This document shows positions 51,359 to 59,863 of a stretch of DNA of 64,000 nucleotides, piece by piece. How positions within the stretch are numbered: position 1 is the first letter of the stretch; every line of letters starts with the position of its first letter. The position numbers and the translations under genes were made by a program. The stretch is from Paenibacillus piri (GTDB lineage Bacteria > Bacillota > Bacilli > Paenibacillales > NBRC-103111). The notes beneath the pieces are model-generated. The model was not told the origin of the DNA, did no database searches, and saw nothing but the letters and a program-made list of their open reading frames with translations. The stretch covers positions 372,001-436,000 of the forward strand of contig NZ_SMRT01000002.1 of assembly GCF_004354045.1 (NCBI RefSeq). The letters are read 5' to 3'.

Positions 51359-51922
51359 CTATTCATCGCCGCAGTCGATGACGTCCAGTCGGCCCGTCTC
51401 GGGATTAATAATCAAGCCGTGAACAATCAGGCTTTTCGGCAGCAGCGGATGCTTACGAATCAGGTTGACGCTGTTGACGACCGCGTCATGGACATAATCG
51501 AATCCGGTCAAAAAATTGTCCAGGTTAATGCCCGCATTGCGCAGCGTGGAGATCGTATCCTTCGAAACGCCGCGGGACTCGGCTTTATCCAGAACGGAGC
51601 TCGGATTCAATCCGGTCATGCCGCAATCGTAATGGCCGACGACGAACACTTCTTCGGCGCCCAGCTCGTAGACGGCGACGATGATGCTGCGCATGACGGA
51701 GCCGAACTGGTGGGAGACGACTGCGCCGGCATTTTTAATAATTTTGGCGTCGCCGTTGCGCAAATCCATAGCTTTCGGCAGCAGCTCGGTCAGTCTGGCG
51801 TCCATGCAGGTGACAATGACCATTTTTTTGTCGGGAAACCGGTTGGTCAGGAACGGTTCGTACTCTTTGGAATCGACGAAATGCTGGTTATGTTCGACAA
51901 TGCTCGAAAGTAATGTTGACAT
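51359..51922 (-). CDS. Beta-class carbonic anhydrase
   Basis: The 187-aa enzyme interconverts carbon dioxide and bicarbonate with a zinc ion. The zinc and active-site residues are Cys39, Asp41 and Arg43 (TCMDARL) and His97 and Cys100 (GHYDCGM). The length is normal for the family. It is a single gene with its own terminator. Confidence 0.93.
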   Translation of the reverse strand: MSTLLSSIVEHNQHFVDSKEYEPFLTNRFPDKKMVIVTCMDARLTELLPKAMDLRNGDAKIIKNAGAVVSHQFGSVMRSIIVAVYELGAEEVFVVGHYDCGMTGLNPSSVLDKAESRGVSKDTISTLRNAGINLDNFLTGFDYVHDAVVNSVNLIRKHPLLPKSLIVHGLIINPETGRLDVIDCGDE

Positions 51923-52028
51923 AGAAAACCTCCGTATTTTTTCTCTTTGGATACTCCTACCCTGGAAGCCCGGAGAAGCTGACGCTCCTTCCGAACGATC
52001 CCGTCCGCGCTGCGGTTTATTGTTTAAC

Positions 52029-52358
52029 TCACTGCGCTCTTTTGTCTATTAACCGCATCTGCGCATTGTAAATTTGGCCGTCGCTCTTCAAGATGAAGCT
52101 GCCGCGCTTCGGCTCGAAATCCAGAACCATCCGGTCCTCGAAATAAACCTCATGCCTTTTTTCATACACGATCCGATAAGGTGTTCCTTCCGCCCGCAGC
52201 TCTTTGTCGGCAGCCTGATCGACAATCCATAATACCGGAACGCCGCTCACGGCGCAGCCGCAGCCCTCCGAATCAAAGACGAGCTTCAGCTCGCCGTCCC
52301 CGGGCGCAAAGCGGCTGTTGATCTGCTCGACCGCATGATCGGTAAACGTGATATGCAT
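52029..52358 (-). CDS. yqkB: YqkB-like HesB-fold protein
   Basis: The 109-aa protein has the HesB/IscA-like fold of the YqkB family: ITFTDHAVEQINSRF, a central GCGCAVSGVPVLWIVD with two cysteines, and MVLDFEPKRGSFILKS. Family members are linked to iron-sulfur metabolism, but a role for this one is not shown. ATG 52358 is used because AAAGGAGAGGG lies five bases before it on the minus strand. It is divergent from the carboxypeptidase gene. Confidence 0.8.
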   Translation of the reverse strand: MHITFTDHAVEQINSRFAPGDGELKLVFDSEGCGCAVSGVPVLWIVDQAADKELRAEGTPYRIVYEKRHEVYFEDRMVLDFEPKRGSFILKSDGQIYNAQMRLIDKRAQ

Positions 52359-52469
52359 GTGTACCCTCTCCTTTACATCCATATATTGTACCACAAACGG
52401 TATAATATTTGCTTCTCTTTTGCATACACAGTATGATCAAATCAATACGATTGAAAGGAGTGCCTGTCC

Positions 52470-53990
52470 ATGACAACCACCAAGTTGGAGCAAGAGCTGT
52501 CACAGTTTAAAGAGCTGCTGAAAAAAATGAAAAGCTATGAGGAAGCGGTTGGCTTGATGTATTGGGATATGCGAACCGGCGCACCTAAAAAAGGGATCCC
52601 CGCGCGGTCCGAAGTCGTAGGCGTGCTGTCCGGGGAGCTGTTCAAAATGTCCGTTTCCGACGAAATGGGCGAGCTGCTCGCTTCTTTGTCCGAAGCAGAT
52701 AAGTTCTCCGCTTTGGGGCGGACCGAGCAAACAATGGTGACGGAATGCAGAAAAGACTACGACCGCAGCAAAAAAATACCGCCGCAAAAATATCAGGAAT
52801 ACGTGGTTCTGACCTCTCAGGCGGAATCCGTCTGGGAAGAAGCGAAGCATGAAGCCGATTACGCCAAATTTCAGCCGTACCTGGAAAAAATCGTGGCAAC
52901 CAATCTTGAATTTATCGAGCTGTGGGGCTACGAGGGACATAAATACAACACGCTGCTGGACATGTACGAGCCCGGGATGACGGTTGCCAAGCTGGACGAA
53001 GTGTTTGGAGCATTGCGTGAAAAGGTCGTACCGCTGCTCGCCTCGATCCAGGCGTCGCCGCATAAACCGGAGTCGGGCTTCTTACGGCAAAACTTCGAGA
53101 AAGACAAGCAAAAAGCGTTCAGTTTATACATACTCAAGCAGATGGGCTACGATTTCGAAGCCGGGCGGCTGGACGAGACGGTTCATCCGTTCGCAACGGG
53201 TCTTAACCCGGGCGATGTGCGAATCACAACGCGCTATTTGCCTGATGATGTGAACAGCGCCCTGTTTGGCACCATCCATGAGGGCGGCCATGCGCTGTAC
53301 GAGCAAAACATATCGCCGGAGCTGATCGGCACCCCGCTGTGCACCGGCACATCGATGGGGATCCACGAGTCGCAATCGCGATTCTGGGAAAATATGATCG
53401 GCCGCAGCCGGCCGTTCTGGAACCGGTATTACCGCGATTTGCAGGCCAATTATCCGGGCCAGTTCGACCGTGTGGCCGTTGAAGATTTTTACCGCGCGAC
53501 GAACGAGGTGAAGCCGTCGTTAATCCGGATTGAAGCCGACGAGCTGACTTATAACCTGCATATTATGGTGCGTTATGAAATCGAGAAGGGGCTATTCAGC
53601 GGAGCGGTCTCCGTCGCCGATCTGCCGGAAGTTTGGAACGAGAAGTACAAGGACTATTTGGGCGTCGTTCCGTCCAACAACGGGGAAGGCGTCCTGCAGG
53701 ATGTGCACTGGGCCGGCGGCGCCTTCGGCTATTTTCCATCTTATGCGCTGGGCAATATGTATGCGGCTCAAATGATGCGCACGATCCGCAAGGAGCTGCC
53801 TGACTTCGACGGCTTGATCGGGGCGGGCAACCTGTTGCCGATCAAGGACTGGCTGGCGGACAAGGTGTACCGCTACGGCAAGTCGCTCACGCCGACGGAA
53901 ATCATCACCTCGGTAACGGGGGAAGAGCTGAATCCCGACTATTTGGTGCAGTACTTCGAGCATAAATTCGGCGATATATATAAGTTGTAA
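52470..53990 (+). CDS. M32 family metallocarboxypeptidase
   Basis: The 506-aa enzyme removes C-terminal residues from peptides. It has the zinc motif HEGGH (His270, Glu271, His274) and the downstream HESQSRFWENM, both signatures of the M32 family, plus LRIEADELTYNLHI-like sequence (here SLIRIEADELTYNLHIMVRY). The length is normal. GAAAGGAG precedes ATG 52470. Confidence 0.95.
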   Translation: MTTTKLEQELSQFKELLKKMKSYEEAVGLMYWDMRTGAPKKGIPARSEVVGVLSGELFKMSVSDEMGELLASLSEADKFSALGRTEQTMVTECRKDYDRSKKIPPQKYQEYVVLTSQAESVWEEAKHEADYAKFQPYLEKIVATNLEFIELWGYEGHKYNTLLDMYEPGMTVAKLDEVFGALREKVVPLLASIQASPHKPESGFLRQNFEKDKQKAFSLYILKQMGYDFEAGRLDETVHPFATGLNPGDVRITTRYLPDDVNSALFGTIHEGGHALYEQNISPELIGTPLCTGTSMGIHESQSRFWENMIGRSRPFWNRYYRDLQANYPGQFDRVAVEDFYRATNEVKPSLIRIEADELTYNLHIMVRYEIEKGLFSGAVSVADLPEVWNEKYKDYLGVVPSNNGEGVLQDVHWAGGAFGYFPSYALGNMYAAQMMRTIRKELPDFDGLIGAGNLLPIKDWLADKVYRYGKSLTPTEIITSVTGEELNPDYLVQYFEHKFGDIYKL

Positions 53991-54026
53991 CGTATAACCA
54001 TGAGCAGCTTTACCGCGCATGGATAA

Positions 54027-54054
54027 ACGGCTACGCCGTCCTTCGGGAACGAGC
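54027..54054 (-). repeat. REP-like repeat, copy 2
   Basis: It is the inverse of 39854-39881 with two changes. It lies between the carboxypeptidase gene and its terminator. Confidence 0.7.
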
Positions 54055-54108
54055 GCGTTTATCAAGGCTGTGCGAAACAAAGTATAGAATCACTTTCATT
54101 CAACTAAC

Positions 54109-54160
54109 AAAGCCCCGGCACGGCAGCGAATCGTTTCTCGCTGCCGCATGCGGGGCTTTT
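54109..54160. terminator. Bidirectional terminator
   Basis: AAAGCCCCG/CGGGGCTTTT enclose a second perfect stem GGCAGCGA/TCGCTGCC. It separates the carboxypeptidase from the convergent iron-uptake binding protein. Confidence 0.9.
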
Positions 54161-54220
54161 GGTTTAAAAGCTACTGAAGCGGCCAGCCCGTTCGGGCGCC
54201 GGTCATAGGTTAACGGTGAG

Positions 54221-55225
54221 TCAGGGTTTGACCTCATACAGCTGGTACAGCTCGTCGAGCATCAGATTGGCCGCTCTAACGCCGCCGGCCGTATTCCAGA
54301 TAGCGTCATCGACCTTGTACACCTTGCCGTTTTTGACCACGTTCAAGTTTTTCCAAAGCGGATCGTTCATCCATTCCTGTTCGGTTTTCGTAGCTTTGCC
54401 GTCACCGGTTTCATAGGTAAAGTACAGCATCATATCGGCATCTGCCTCGGGCAGCCGCTCCTTGGTTATTTCTTCAGCGAACGTTTCCTTCGTTTTTAAC
54501 GTCGGACGCGCGATACCGATTTCCTTAAAAATAATGCCTGTAAACGTATCTTGTAAGTATATTCTCGTCTTGCCGGACATGAACCGGACGACCGATACCG
54601 TCTGATTCAGCTTCGGTCCCGCTTTTTTCTTGAAATCCTCGATCCGGCTGTTGAAATCGCTGATAACTTTGTCGCCCTCCGTTTTTTTGTTGACCGTCTC
54701 CGCATAGAGGGCAAAGTTGTTTTTCCATTCGCCGCGCAGCGTCTCGGAAAATACGGTTGGGGCGATCGCTTTCAGTTGGTCATAAACTTTCTCCTGGCGC
54801 ATTTTGTTGCCGATAATCAAGTCCGGCTTCAGGCTGGCGATCAGCTCGATATTCGGCTGGGATTCCTCGCCAAGCACCGTAACGCCTTCCATATCCTTTT
54901 TAATATGCTCGTACCATGGATTGCCGGTAAACGATTTGACTGCGCCGACCGGTTTGATACCGAGAGCCAGAAGCGCTTCCGTACCTTCATTGGTCAAAAT
55001 AACGACGCGTTTAGGGGTGCCCTTCAGGACGGTTTCTCCCATGGCATGCTTTATCGTTCGCGACGCTTCCGCGGATGCGCCCGCGGCTCCATTGTCCGGC
55101 TGAGCGGCATTCGAACCGCCTGTCGCCGATTGTCCGCATGCGGCCGTCAGCATAACCATCACCATCATGACAGCGAGCCAAGACCCGTTTCTGAATTTAC
55201 GTTTGTTGAAAAAAGTATGCAGCAT
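54221..55225 (-). CDS. Iron-siderophore ABC substrate-binding lipoprotein
   Basis: The 334-aa lipoprotein (signal ending T27-A-A-C30) is of the FecB/FhuD/YfiY helical-backbone type, with TPKRVVILTNEGTEALLALG and SLKPDLIIGNKMRQ. It captures a ferric siderophore on the cell surface for the permease pair encoded divergently. A Fur box lies 33 bp upstream of its start (55258-55275), so iron should repress it. Confidence 0.92.
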   Translation of the reverse strand: MLHTFFNKRKFRNGSWLAVMMVMVMLTAACGQSATGGSNAAQPDNGAAGASAEASRTIKHAMGETVLKGTPKRVVILTNEGTEALLALGIKPVGAVKSFTGNPWYEHIKKDMEGVTVLGEESQPNIELIASLKPDLIIGNKMRQEKVYDQLKAIAPTVFSETLRGEWKNNFALYAETVNKKTEGDKVISDFNSRIEDFKKKAGPKLNQTVSVVRFMSGKTRIYLQDTFTGIIFKEIGIARPTLKTKETFAEEITKERLPEADADMMLYFTYETGDGKATKTEQEWMNDPLWKNLNVVKNGKVYKVDDAIWNTAGGVRAANLMLDELYQLYEVKP

Positions 55226-55257
55226 CTATAAAGCCTCCCGGTTCCTATATGTATCGT

Positions 55258-55275
55258 GATAATGATTCTCATTAC
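55258..55275. promoter_or_regulatory. Fur box 1
   Basis: TGATAATGATTCTCATTA is a close match to the Fur consensus, upstream of the binding-protein gene. Confidence 0.85.
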
Positions 55276-55336
55276 CAATAAGAATCTTAATCAATTTTTC
55301 GCAGTCTGTCAATGTCCAATTTAGAAATGGCTAAAA

Positions 55337-55354
55337 TGAAAATGATTTTCAAAG
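55337..55354. promoter_or_regulatory. Fur box 2
   Basis: TGAAAATGATTTTCAAAG is a palindromic Fur-like site between the two divergent promoters. Confidence 0.7.
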
Positions 55355-55357
55355 TCA

Positions 55358-55386
55358 TTGACAATTGATAATGATTCTCATAGAAT
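55358..55386 (+). promoter_or_regulatory. Fur-controlled promoter of the permease operon
   Basis: TTGACA (55358-55363) and TAGAAT (55381-55386) are 17 bp apart; the Fur box at 55366-55382 fills the spacer. Confidence 0.75.
55366..55382. promoter_or_regulatory. Fur box 3
   Basis: TGATAATGATTCTCATA, lying between the -35 and -10 boxes of the permease operon. Confidence 0.85.
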
Positions 55387-55441
55387 AAGGAAGGAAAATA
55401 AAAGGAAAACTAGCGGACAATTTCGTCGATCTGAGGTTAGT

Positions 55442-56455
55442 ATGAACGCATTATTACTCTCGCAGCAAAGCAAAGTCATCGGACTTATCATTTTCGTCCT
55501 CTTATGTGCTCTATTTATGGTCTGCAGCGTGATGTTCGGAGTGACAACTTATTCATGGAGCACGGTTGCCGATGCCTATTTGCATTTCAACGGCTCCAAC
55601 GAACATCTTATCATTCAATCGTCGCGCGTGCCCCGCGCATTGATTGCGGCGACCGTTGGCGCGAGCCTGGCGGTGGCAGGCGCATTGATGCAGGCGGTAA
55701 CGCGCAACCCGCTGGCTTCGCCCAGCCTGTTCGGGGTTAACGCAGGCGCGGCATTCTTTATCGTCCTGGCCGTCAGTTATTTGGAAACGATGGCCGAGCG
55801 TATCCCGCTCGTCTGGATCGCCTTTGCAGGCGCGGCTGTCAGCTCGGGCATCGTTTATTTGATGGGATCGCTCGGCAGGGACGGGATGACGCCGGTTAAA
55901 ATTACGTTAGCCGGGTCGGCCGTTACGGCGTTTTTTTCGTCGCTGACGCAGGGCATCCTGCTGACGAACGGCAAAGCGTTCGATCAGGTGCTCGTCTGGC
56001 TGGTCGGTTCGGTGGCGGGCCGTGAGCTGCACATGCTGGCTTCGGTAGCCCCGTATATCGTGACGGCTCTGATCGGCGCTCTTCTGTTGTCGCCTCATAT
56101 GAATGTATTGTCGATGGGGGATGACGTGGCGAAAGGACTCGGACAGCGGACCGCATACGTGAAATGCGCCGCCGCGGTGGTCATTATTGCGCTTGCCGGC
56201 GGCTCTGTCGCTACGGCCGGGCCGATCGTTTTCGTCGGGATCATCATTCCGCATATTGCGCGTTATTTGGTCGGCCCCGATCACCGTTGGCTGATTCCTT
56301 ACTGCGCGGCGCTGGGAGCGCTGCTCCTGCTGACGGCGGACCTTGGCGCACGATTTATCGCGATGCCGAAGGAAGTGCCGGTAGGCGTTGTCACAGCATT
56401 GATCGGCGTTCCTTTCTTTGTGTACATAGCGCGCAAGGGAGTGGAGCGTAAATGA
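55442..56455 (+). CDS. FecCD-type siderophore ABC permease (subunit 1)
   Basis: The 337-aa permease has about nine to ten membrane helices and family motifs SSRVPRALIAATVGASLAVA, then GALMQAVTRNPLASPSLFGV, and FVGIIIPHIARYLVGPDHRW. It imports ferric siderophores with subunit 2. ATG 55442 is chosen because GAGG lies five bases upstream; ATG 55358 would start inside the promoter. It overlaps the next gene by four bases. Confidence 0.93.
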   Translation: MNALLLSQQSKVIGLIIFVLLCALFMVCSVMFGVTTYSWSTVADAYLHFNGSNEHLIIQSSRVPRALIAATVGASLAVAGALMQAVTRNPLASPSLFGVNAGAAFFIVLAVSYLETMAERIPLVWIAFAGAAVSSGIVYLMGSLGRDGMTPVKITLAGSAVTAFFSSLTQGILLTNGKAFDQVLVWLVGSVAGRELHMLASVAPYIVTALIGALLLSPHMNVLSMGDDVAKGLGQRTAYVKCAAAVVIIALAGGSVATAGPIVFVGIIIPHIARYLVGPDHRWLIPYCAALGALLLLTADLGARFIAMPKEVPVGVVTALIGVPFFVYIARKGVERK

Positions 56456-57489
56456 GTAAATATACCGCATTTCGGGCAGGTAAAGTTTCTTTTCTTATAA
56501 GCAAAAAAACCGTCTGGAGCATCGTCATTTTAACTGCCGCGACTTTGGCTCTTTTCATTATTAGTACAGGCGTCGGCTCGGTGCGGATATTGCCGCTCGA
56601 CGTCATTAAGGTGCTGATCGGCGCAGGCGAACAGACGCACGCCGTCATCGTGCAGACGCTGCGGCTGCCGCGGATGATCATTGCGGTGCTGGCCGGCAGC
56701 GCGCTGGCCGTATCCGGCGCGATCCTGCAGGGCATGATCCGCAATCCGCTCGCTTCGCCGGACATTGTCGGCATTACCGGAGGCGCGGCTCTCGGCGCCG
56801 TCAGCTTTTTCTTCTTCCTTGGCGACAAGGTCAGCATTCATTGGCTGCCGCTCTGCGCGATCGCCGGGGCTTTTATATCTACACTGCTGATCTATACGCT
56901 CGCCTGGAAGCATGGAGTATCGCCGCTTAGGATGGTCATGATCGGCATCGGCATGTCGGCGGCATACAGTTCCGTTTCGTATATGCTGATGATTTCGGGG
57001 CCGATTATATTGGCCAACAAATCGTTAACGTTTATGACCGGCAGCATTTACGGCGTTTCATGGGAAAAGGACGTCTGGGTGCTGACCCCTTGGATCATCG
57101 TATTGATGCCGATCGCGCTGCTCCTGGCCAGGGAAGTTAACGCGCAGGAGCTGGGGCAGGAGATCGCCGTCAGCATCGGCAGCGTCGTGCAGCGCAACCG
57201 GTTTTTGCTGCTGATGATTAGCGTAGCTTTGGCCGGGGCGGCCGTTGCCATCGGCGGCGCCATCAGCTTCATCGGCTTGATGGCGCCGCATATCGCGCGC
57301 AAGCTCGTCGGTCCCGCCTTTGGCGGCGTGCTGCCAGTATCCGCGCTGATCGGCGCCCTCATTTTACTGGCGGCCGATTTGGCAGCGCGCACCTTATTCA
57401 GTCCGCTCGACATACCTGCGGGGGTATTTACCGCTGCAATCGGCGCGCCATTTTTCATGTACTTGTTATACCGGAACCGACAAGCCTGA
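56452..57489 (+). CDS. FecCD-type siderophore ABC permease (subunit 2)
   Basis: The 345-aa second permease carries the same family motifs: LRLPRMIIAVLAGSALAVSG, then GAILQGMIRNPLASPDIVGI, and FIGLMAPHIARKLVGP. The ATG overlaps the upstream stop (ATGA), so translation is coupled. Confidence 0.93.
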   Translation: MSKYTAFRAGKVSFLISKKTVWSIVILTAATLALFIISTGVGSVRILPLDVIKVLIGAGEQTHAVIVQTLRLPRMIIAVLAGSALAVSGAILQGMIRNPLASPDIVGITGGAALGAVSFFFFLGDKVSIHWLPLCAIAGAFISTLLIYTLAWKHGVSPLRMVMIGIGMSAAYSSVSYMLMISGPIILANKSLTFMTGSIYGVSWEKDVWVLTPWIIVLMPIALLLAREVNAQELGQEIAVSIGSVVQRNRFLLLMISVALAGAAVAIGGAISFIGLMAPHIARKLVGPAFGGVLPVSALIGALILLAADLAARTLFSPLDIPAGVFTAAIGAPFFMYLLYRNRQA

Positions 57490-57523
57490 TGAACCCGATG
57501 AATCTATGAGGAGATGACTGCGG

Positions 57524-58369
57524 ATGAACACCCTGGAAGCCAAAAACTTAAGCCTGTCCTACGGCGCAGCGCCGATTTTCAGCGATCTGAACATCAGTAT
57601 CCCGAAGGGGCAGATTACTGTGCTGATCGGCAGCAACGGCTGTGGGAAATCGACCTTGCTGCGCTCGCTCGCCAGGCTGTTGAATCCGCAGAAAGGGACG
57701 ATCGTGCTGGACGGTCACGAGCTGGCCAAGCTGCCGACGAAGGAGATTGCCAAGCGGCTGGCGATTTTACCGCAGGGGCCGTCAGCTCCGGAAGGGCTCA
57801 CCGTGCTGCAATTGGTCAAGCAAGGCCGCTATCCGTACCAAAGCTGGCTGCAGCAATGGTCGGAGGAGGACGAGCGGATGGTTCGCTCGTCGCTGCAGGC
57901 GACCGGGATGGAGACGTTCGCCGAACGTCCGGTCGAGGCGCTGTCCGGCGGGCAGCGGCAGCGCGCATGGATCGCCATGACGCTGGCCCAGGGTACGGAC
58001 ACGATTTTGCTTGATGAGCCGACCACGTATTTGGACGTGACGCATCAAATCGAGGTGCTCGATTTGTTGTACGAGCTGAACGAGAAGGAAGGCCGGACGA
58101 TTGTGATGGTGCTTCACGACATCAATCTGGCCTGCCGCTATGCGCATCATATGGTCGCGGTTAGAGAAGGCCGCATCTGGGCGGAAGGCGCGCCGGAGCA
58201 TATTGTGACGTCGGACATGATCCGTTCCGTATTTGATATGGATTGCCAGGTGCTGCCGGATCCGTATTACGGCACGCCGATGTGCATCCCTTTCGGCAAA
58301 GGCAGAACGGTCGTTCCAGGCGCTTCGTCCGCCAACAGGGAACCGGTACCCGCTGCTTCGCTGCCATAG
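57524..58369 (+). CDS. FecE/FhuC-type siderophore ABC ATPase
   Basis: The 281-aa ATPase has Walker A GSNGCGKST (36-44), the signature LSGGQRQRAWIAM, Walker B ILLDEPTTYLD and the switch His in LHDINLACRY. It energises the FecCD permeases. The last 20 residues are a Pro/Ala/Ser-rich tail. It lies 34 bp after the second permease; a structured non-coding stretch follows. Confidence 0.93.
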   Translation: MNTLEAKNLSLSYGAAPIFSDLNISIPKGQITVLIGSNGCGKSTLLRSLARLLNPQKGTIVLDGHELAKLPTKEIAKRLAILPQGPSAPEGLTVLQLVKQGRYPYQSWLQQWSEEDERMVRSSLQATGMETFAERPVEALSGGQRQRAWIAMTLAQGTDTILLDEPTTYLDVTHQIEVLDLLYELNEKEGRTIVMVLHDINLACRYAHHMVAVREGRIWAEGAPEHIVTSDMIRSVFDMDCQVLPDPYYGTPMCIPFGKGRTVVPGASSANREPVPAASLP

Positions 58370-58380
58370 CCTAGTGAACT

Positions 58381-58486
58381 CGTTCAGCTTAGCTGAACAT
58401 CGGGGAATCAGATGGGGACTCTACCCCACCTGATTCAAGGCCCGCCTTAAAGGTGGGGGTCTTAACCCGATAAAGTCGTAATCGGA
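58381..58486 (+). ncRNA. Hairpin array resembling an IS200/IS605 right end or omegaRNA
   Basis: Four stems stand in series: GTTCAGC-TTA-GCTGAAC (58382-58398), a 13-bp stem from GAATCAG-A-TGGGG to CCCCA-C-CTGATTC (58405-58436), CCCGCC/GGTGGG (58441-58456 region) and CCGAT/ATCGG (58468-58485 region). The order and the GCCCGCCTTAAAGGTGGGGG core resemble the end of tnpB-containing transposons as I remember them. No tnpB or tnpA is present, so this would be a remnant or a stand-alone element. Confidence 0.4.
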
Positions 58487-58492
58487 TAAATT

Positions 58493-58548
58493 AAAAAAAG
58501 CTGTTCCGCTCGCGCGTAAATACTACGGTGCGAGAGGGCAGCTTTTTT
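58493..58548. terminator. Bidirectional terminator
   Basis: AAAAAAAGCTG and CAGCTTTTTT flank a CTCGCGC/GTGCGAG stem. It serves the siderophore operon and the convergent exporter gene, whose stop codon lies at its right edge. Confidence 0.88.
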
Positions 58549-59623
58549 AGTCCAACGGAAATTGTTTTTTAAACCAGGCGATGAGCGACTCGACCGCTTC
58601 CTTCTCCTCCGGACCTCTATTATACTGCTCTACCAGCCGGTCGAGTCTGCCGGTCTGGTAGCCATAGTCGTACATGGCCGCCGCGACAATCGACAACCGG
58701 AGCAGCCCTTCGCGCTCCTCGGAATAATCGCTGATCATCTTTTTCATAAACGCTTCGTTATCCCGCTCCATCCGGTCCGCTTCCGAGCTGTCCGGCTTCA
58801 GCTTATCGTCGAATTTAAGCATGACATGCTCATGATATTTAATAAGCCTTTCCAGGTGACGGTCGAAATAGGCGTCCATTTCCGGCGTTCGGTCGGCCTG
58901 GAAATAATGCTGCTCCACGGCGTCAAGCACCTCGGCCCCCTTGTGCAGCGTAGTGAGCATCTGCTTGTAAACGACGATATGGCGGATTCGGCTGTATTTC
59001 GCTTTGTTCAGCTTTTTCAAATCTTCCTCGAACAGCGAATATTTTTCCCCGAGCAATTTCACCGCCGCTTCCAGTCTGCGTTTCTCATCTCGGAAAACAT
59101 TTTCTTTAATTTCGTCGGAAACGACCGTCCGCAGCAGCAGCGAAAGCTTCTGGAAGACGGTATGAATCAGCTTCACGAACTGCTCCTTCGGCTTGGGCGG
59201 GAAAAACAAAATGTTGATCAAGAAAGCCGAGCCGATTCCGATCAGGCTGAGCAAAAAGCGGTTGAGCGCAAAATCCCACTGGCCCGAAGCCTCCATGACG
59301 ACAATGACGGTAACGAGCGTAAGACCGATCGTTTCCTCCATTTTCAGCTTCAAACAGATCATAATGACAAGAATGCATACAATTCCGATCGCAAAAGGGT
59401 CTTTGGACAAAAACATGCCGGCAAGCATCGCCATCGCGGCGCCGAGCGTGTTTGTCTGCAGCTGGTCGAGCAAATTGCGCCACGACAGGTAAATCGAAGG
59501 CTGCATGGCGAAAATAGCGGCCACCGCGGCAATGACCGGCAATGAAAAATCAAGCAGCATACTGATATACAAGGACAAGGTAACCGCGATCCCCGTCTTT
59601 AATACTCTCGCTCCGAACGACAT
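58547..59623 (-). CDS. Aromatic acid exporter (ArAE/FUSC) family protein
   Basis: The 358-aa membrane protein opens with FGARVLKTGIAVTLSLYISM and FAMQPSIYLSWRNLLDQLQT, the pattern of the DUF939/ArAE family, with about six helices in the first half and a helical cytoplasmic second half. Family members are thought to export aromatic acids. ATG 59623 is used because TAGGAGAGGTGAC lies before it; the longer frame to 59758 runs through the repeated hairpins. A second member of the family lies at 62797. Confidence 0.82.
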   Translation of the reverse strand: MSFGARVLKTGIAVTLSLYISMLLDFSLPVIAAVAAIFAMQPSIYLSWRNLLDQLQTNTLGAAMAMLAGMFLSKDPFAIGIVCILVIMICLKLKMEETIGLTLVTVIVVMEASGQWDFALNRFLLSLIGIGSAFLINILFFPPKPKEQFVKLIHTVFQKLSLLLRTVVSDEIKENVFRDEKRRLEAAVKLLGEKYSLFEEDLKKLNKAKYSRIRHIVVYKQMLTTLHKGAEVLDAVEQHYFQADRTPEMDAYFDRHLERLIKYHEHVMLKFDDKLKPDSSEADRMERDNEAFMKKMISDYSEEREGLLRLSIVAAAMYDYGYQTGRLDRLVEQYNRGPEEKEAVESLIAWFKKQFPLD

Positions 59624-59640
59624 TGTCACCTCTCCTAAGA

Positions 59641-59667
59641 GTTTTTGCGCCAGCAAAAACTGGCATC
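59641..59667. repeat. Tandem hairpin repeat, unit 1
   Basis: GTTTTTGCGCCAGCAAAAAC followed by TGGC; contains GCCAG-CAAAAA-CTGGC. It lies in the leader of the exporter gene, 18-44 bp before its start. Confidence 0.6.
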
Positions 59668-59682
59668 GGAAGCATACGCTTT

Positions 59683-59709
59683 GTTTTTGCGCCGGCAATA
59701 ACCGGATGT
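59683..59709. repeat. Tandem hairpin repeat, unit 2
   Basis: GTTTTTGCGCCGGCAATAAC followed by CGG; contains CCGG-CAATAA-CCGG. It starts 42 bp after unit 1 and matches it at 17 of the first 20 positions or better. Confidence 0.6.
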
Positions 59710-59863
59710 CCATACATCCTATCATAAAGGATAGCCGCATGAAAAACATCCGTCTCAACGCAGCGTTTTTGACAAACAGACATCACTCCATTATTAACCA
59801 TTTTTTGGGCTGATGCATAAACTGTGTCAACAAACAACGCAAGTAAGATGGAGGGACTGGCCA

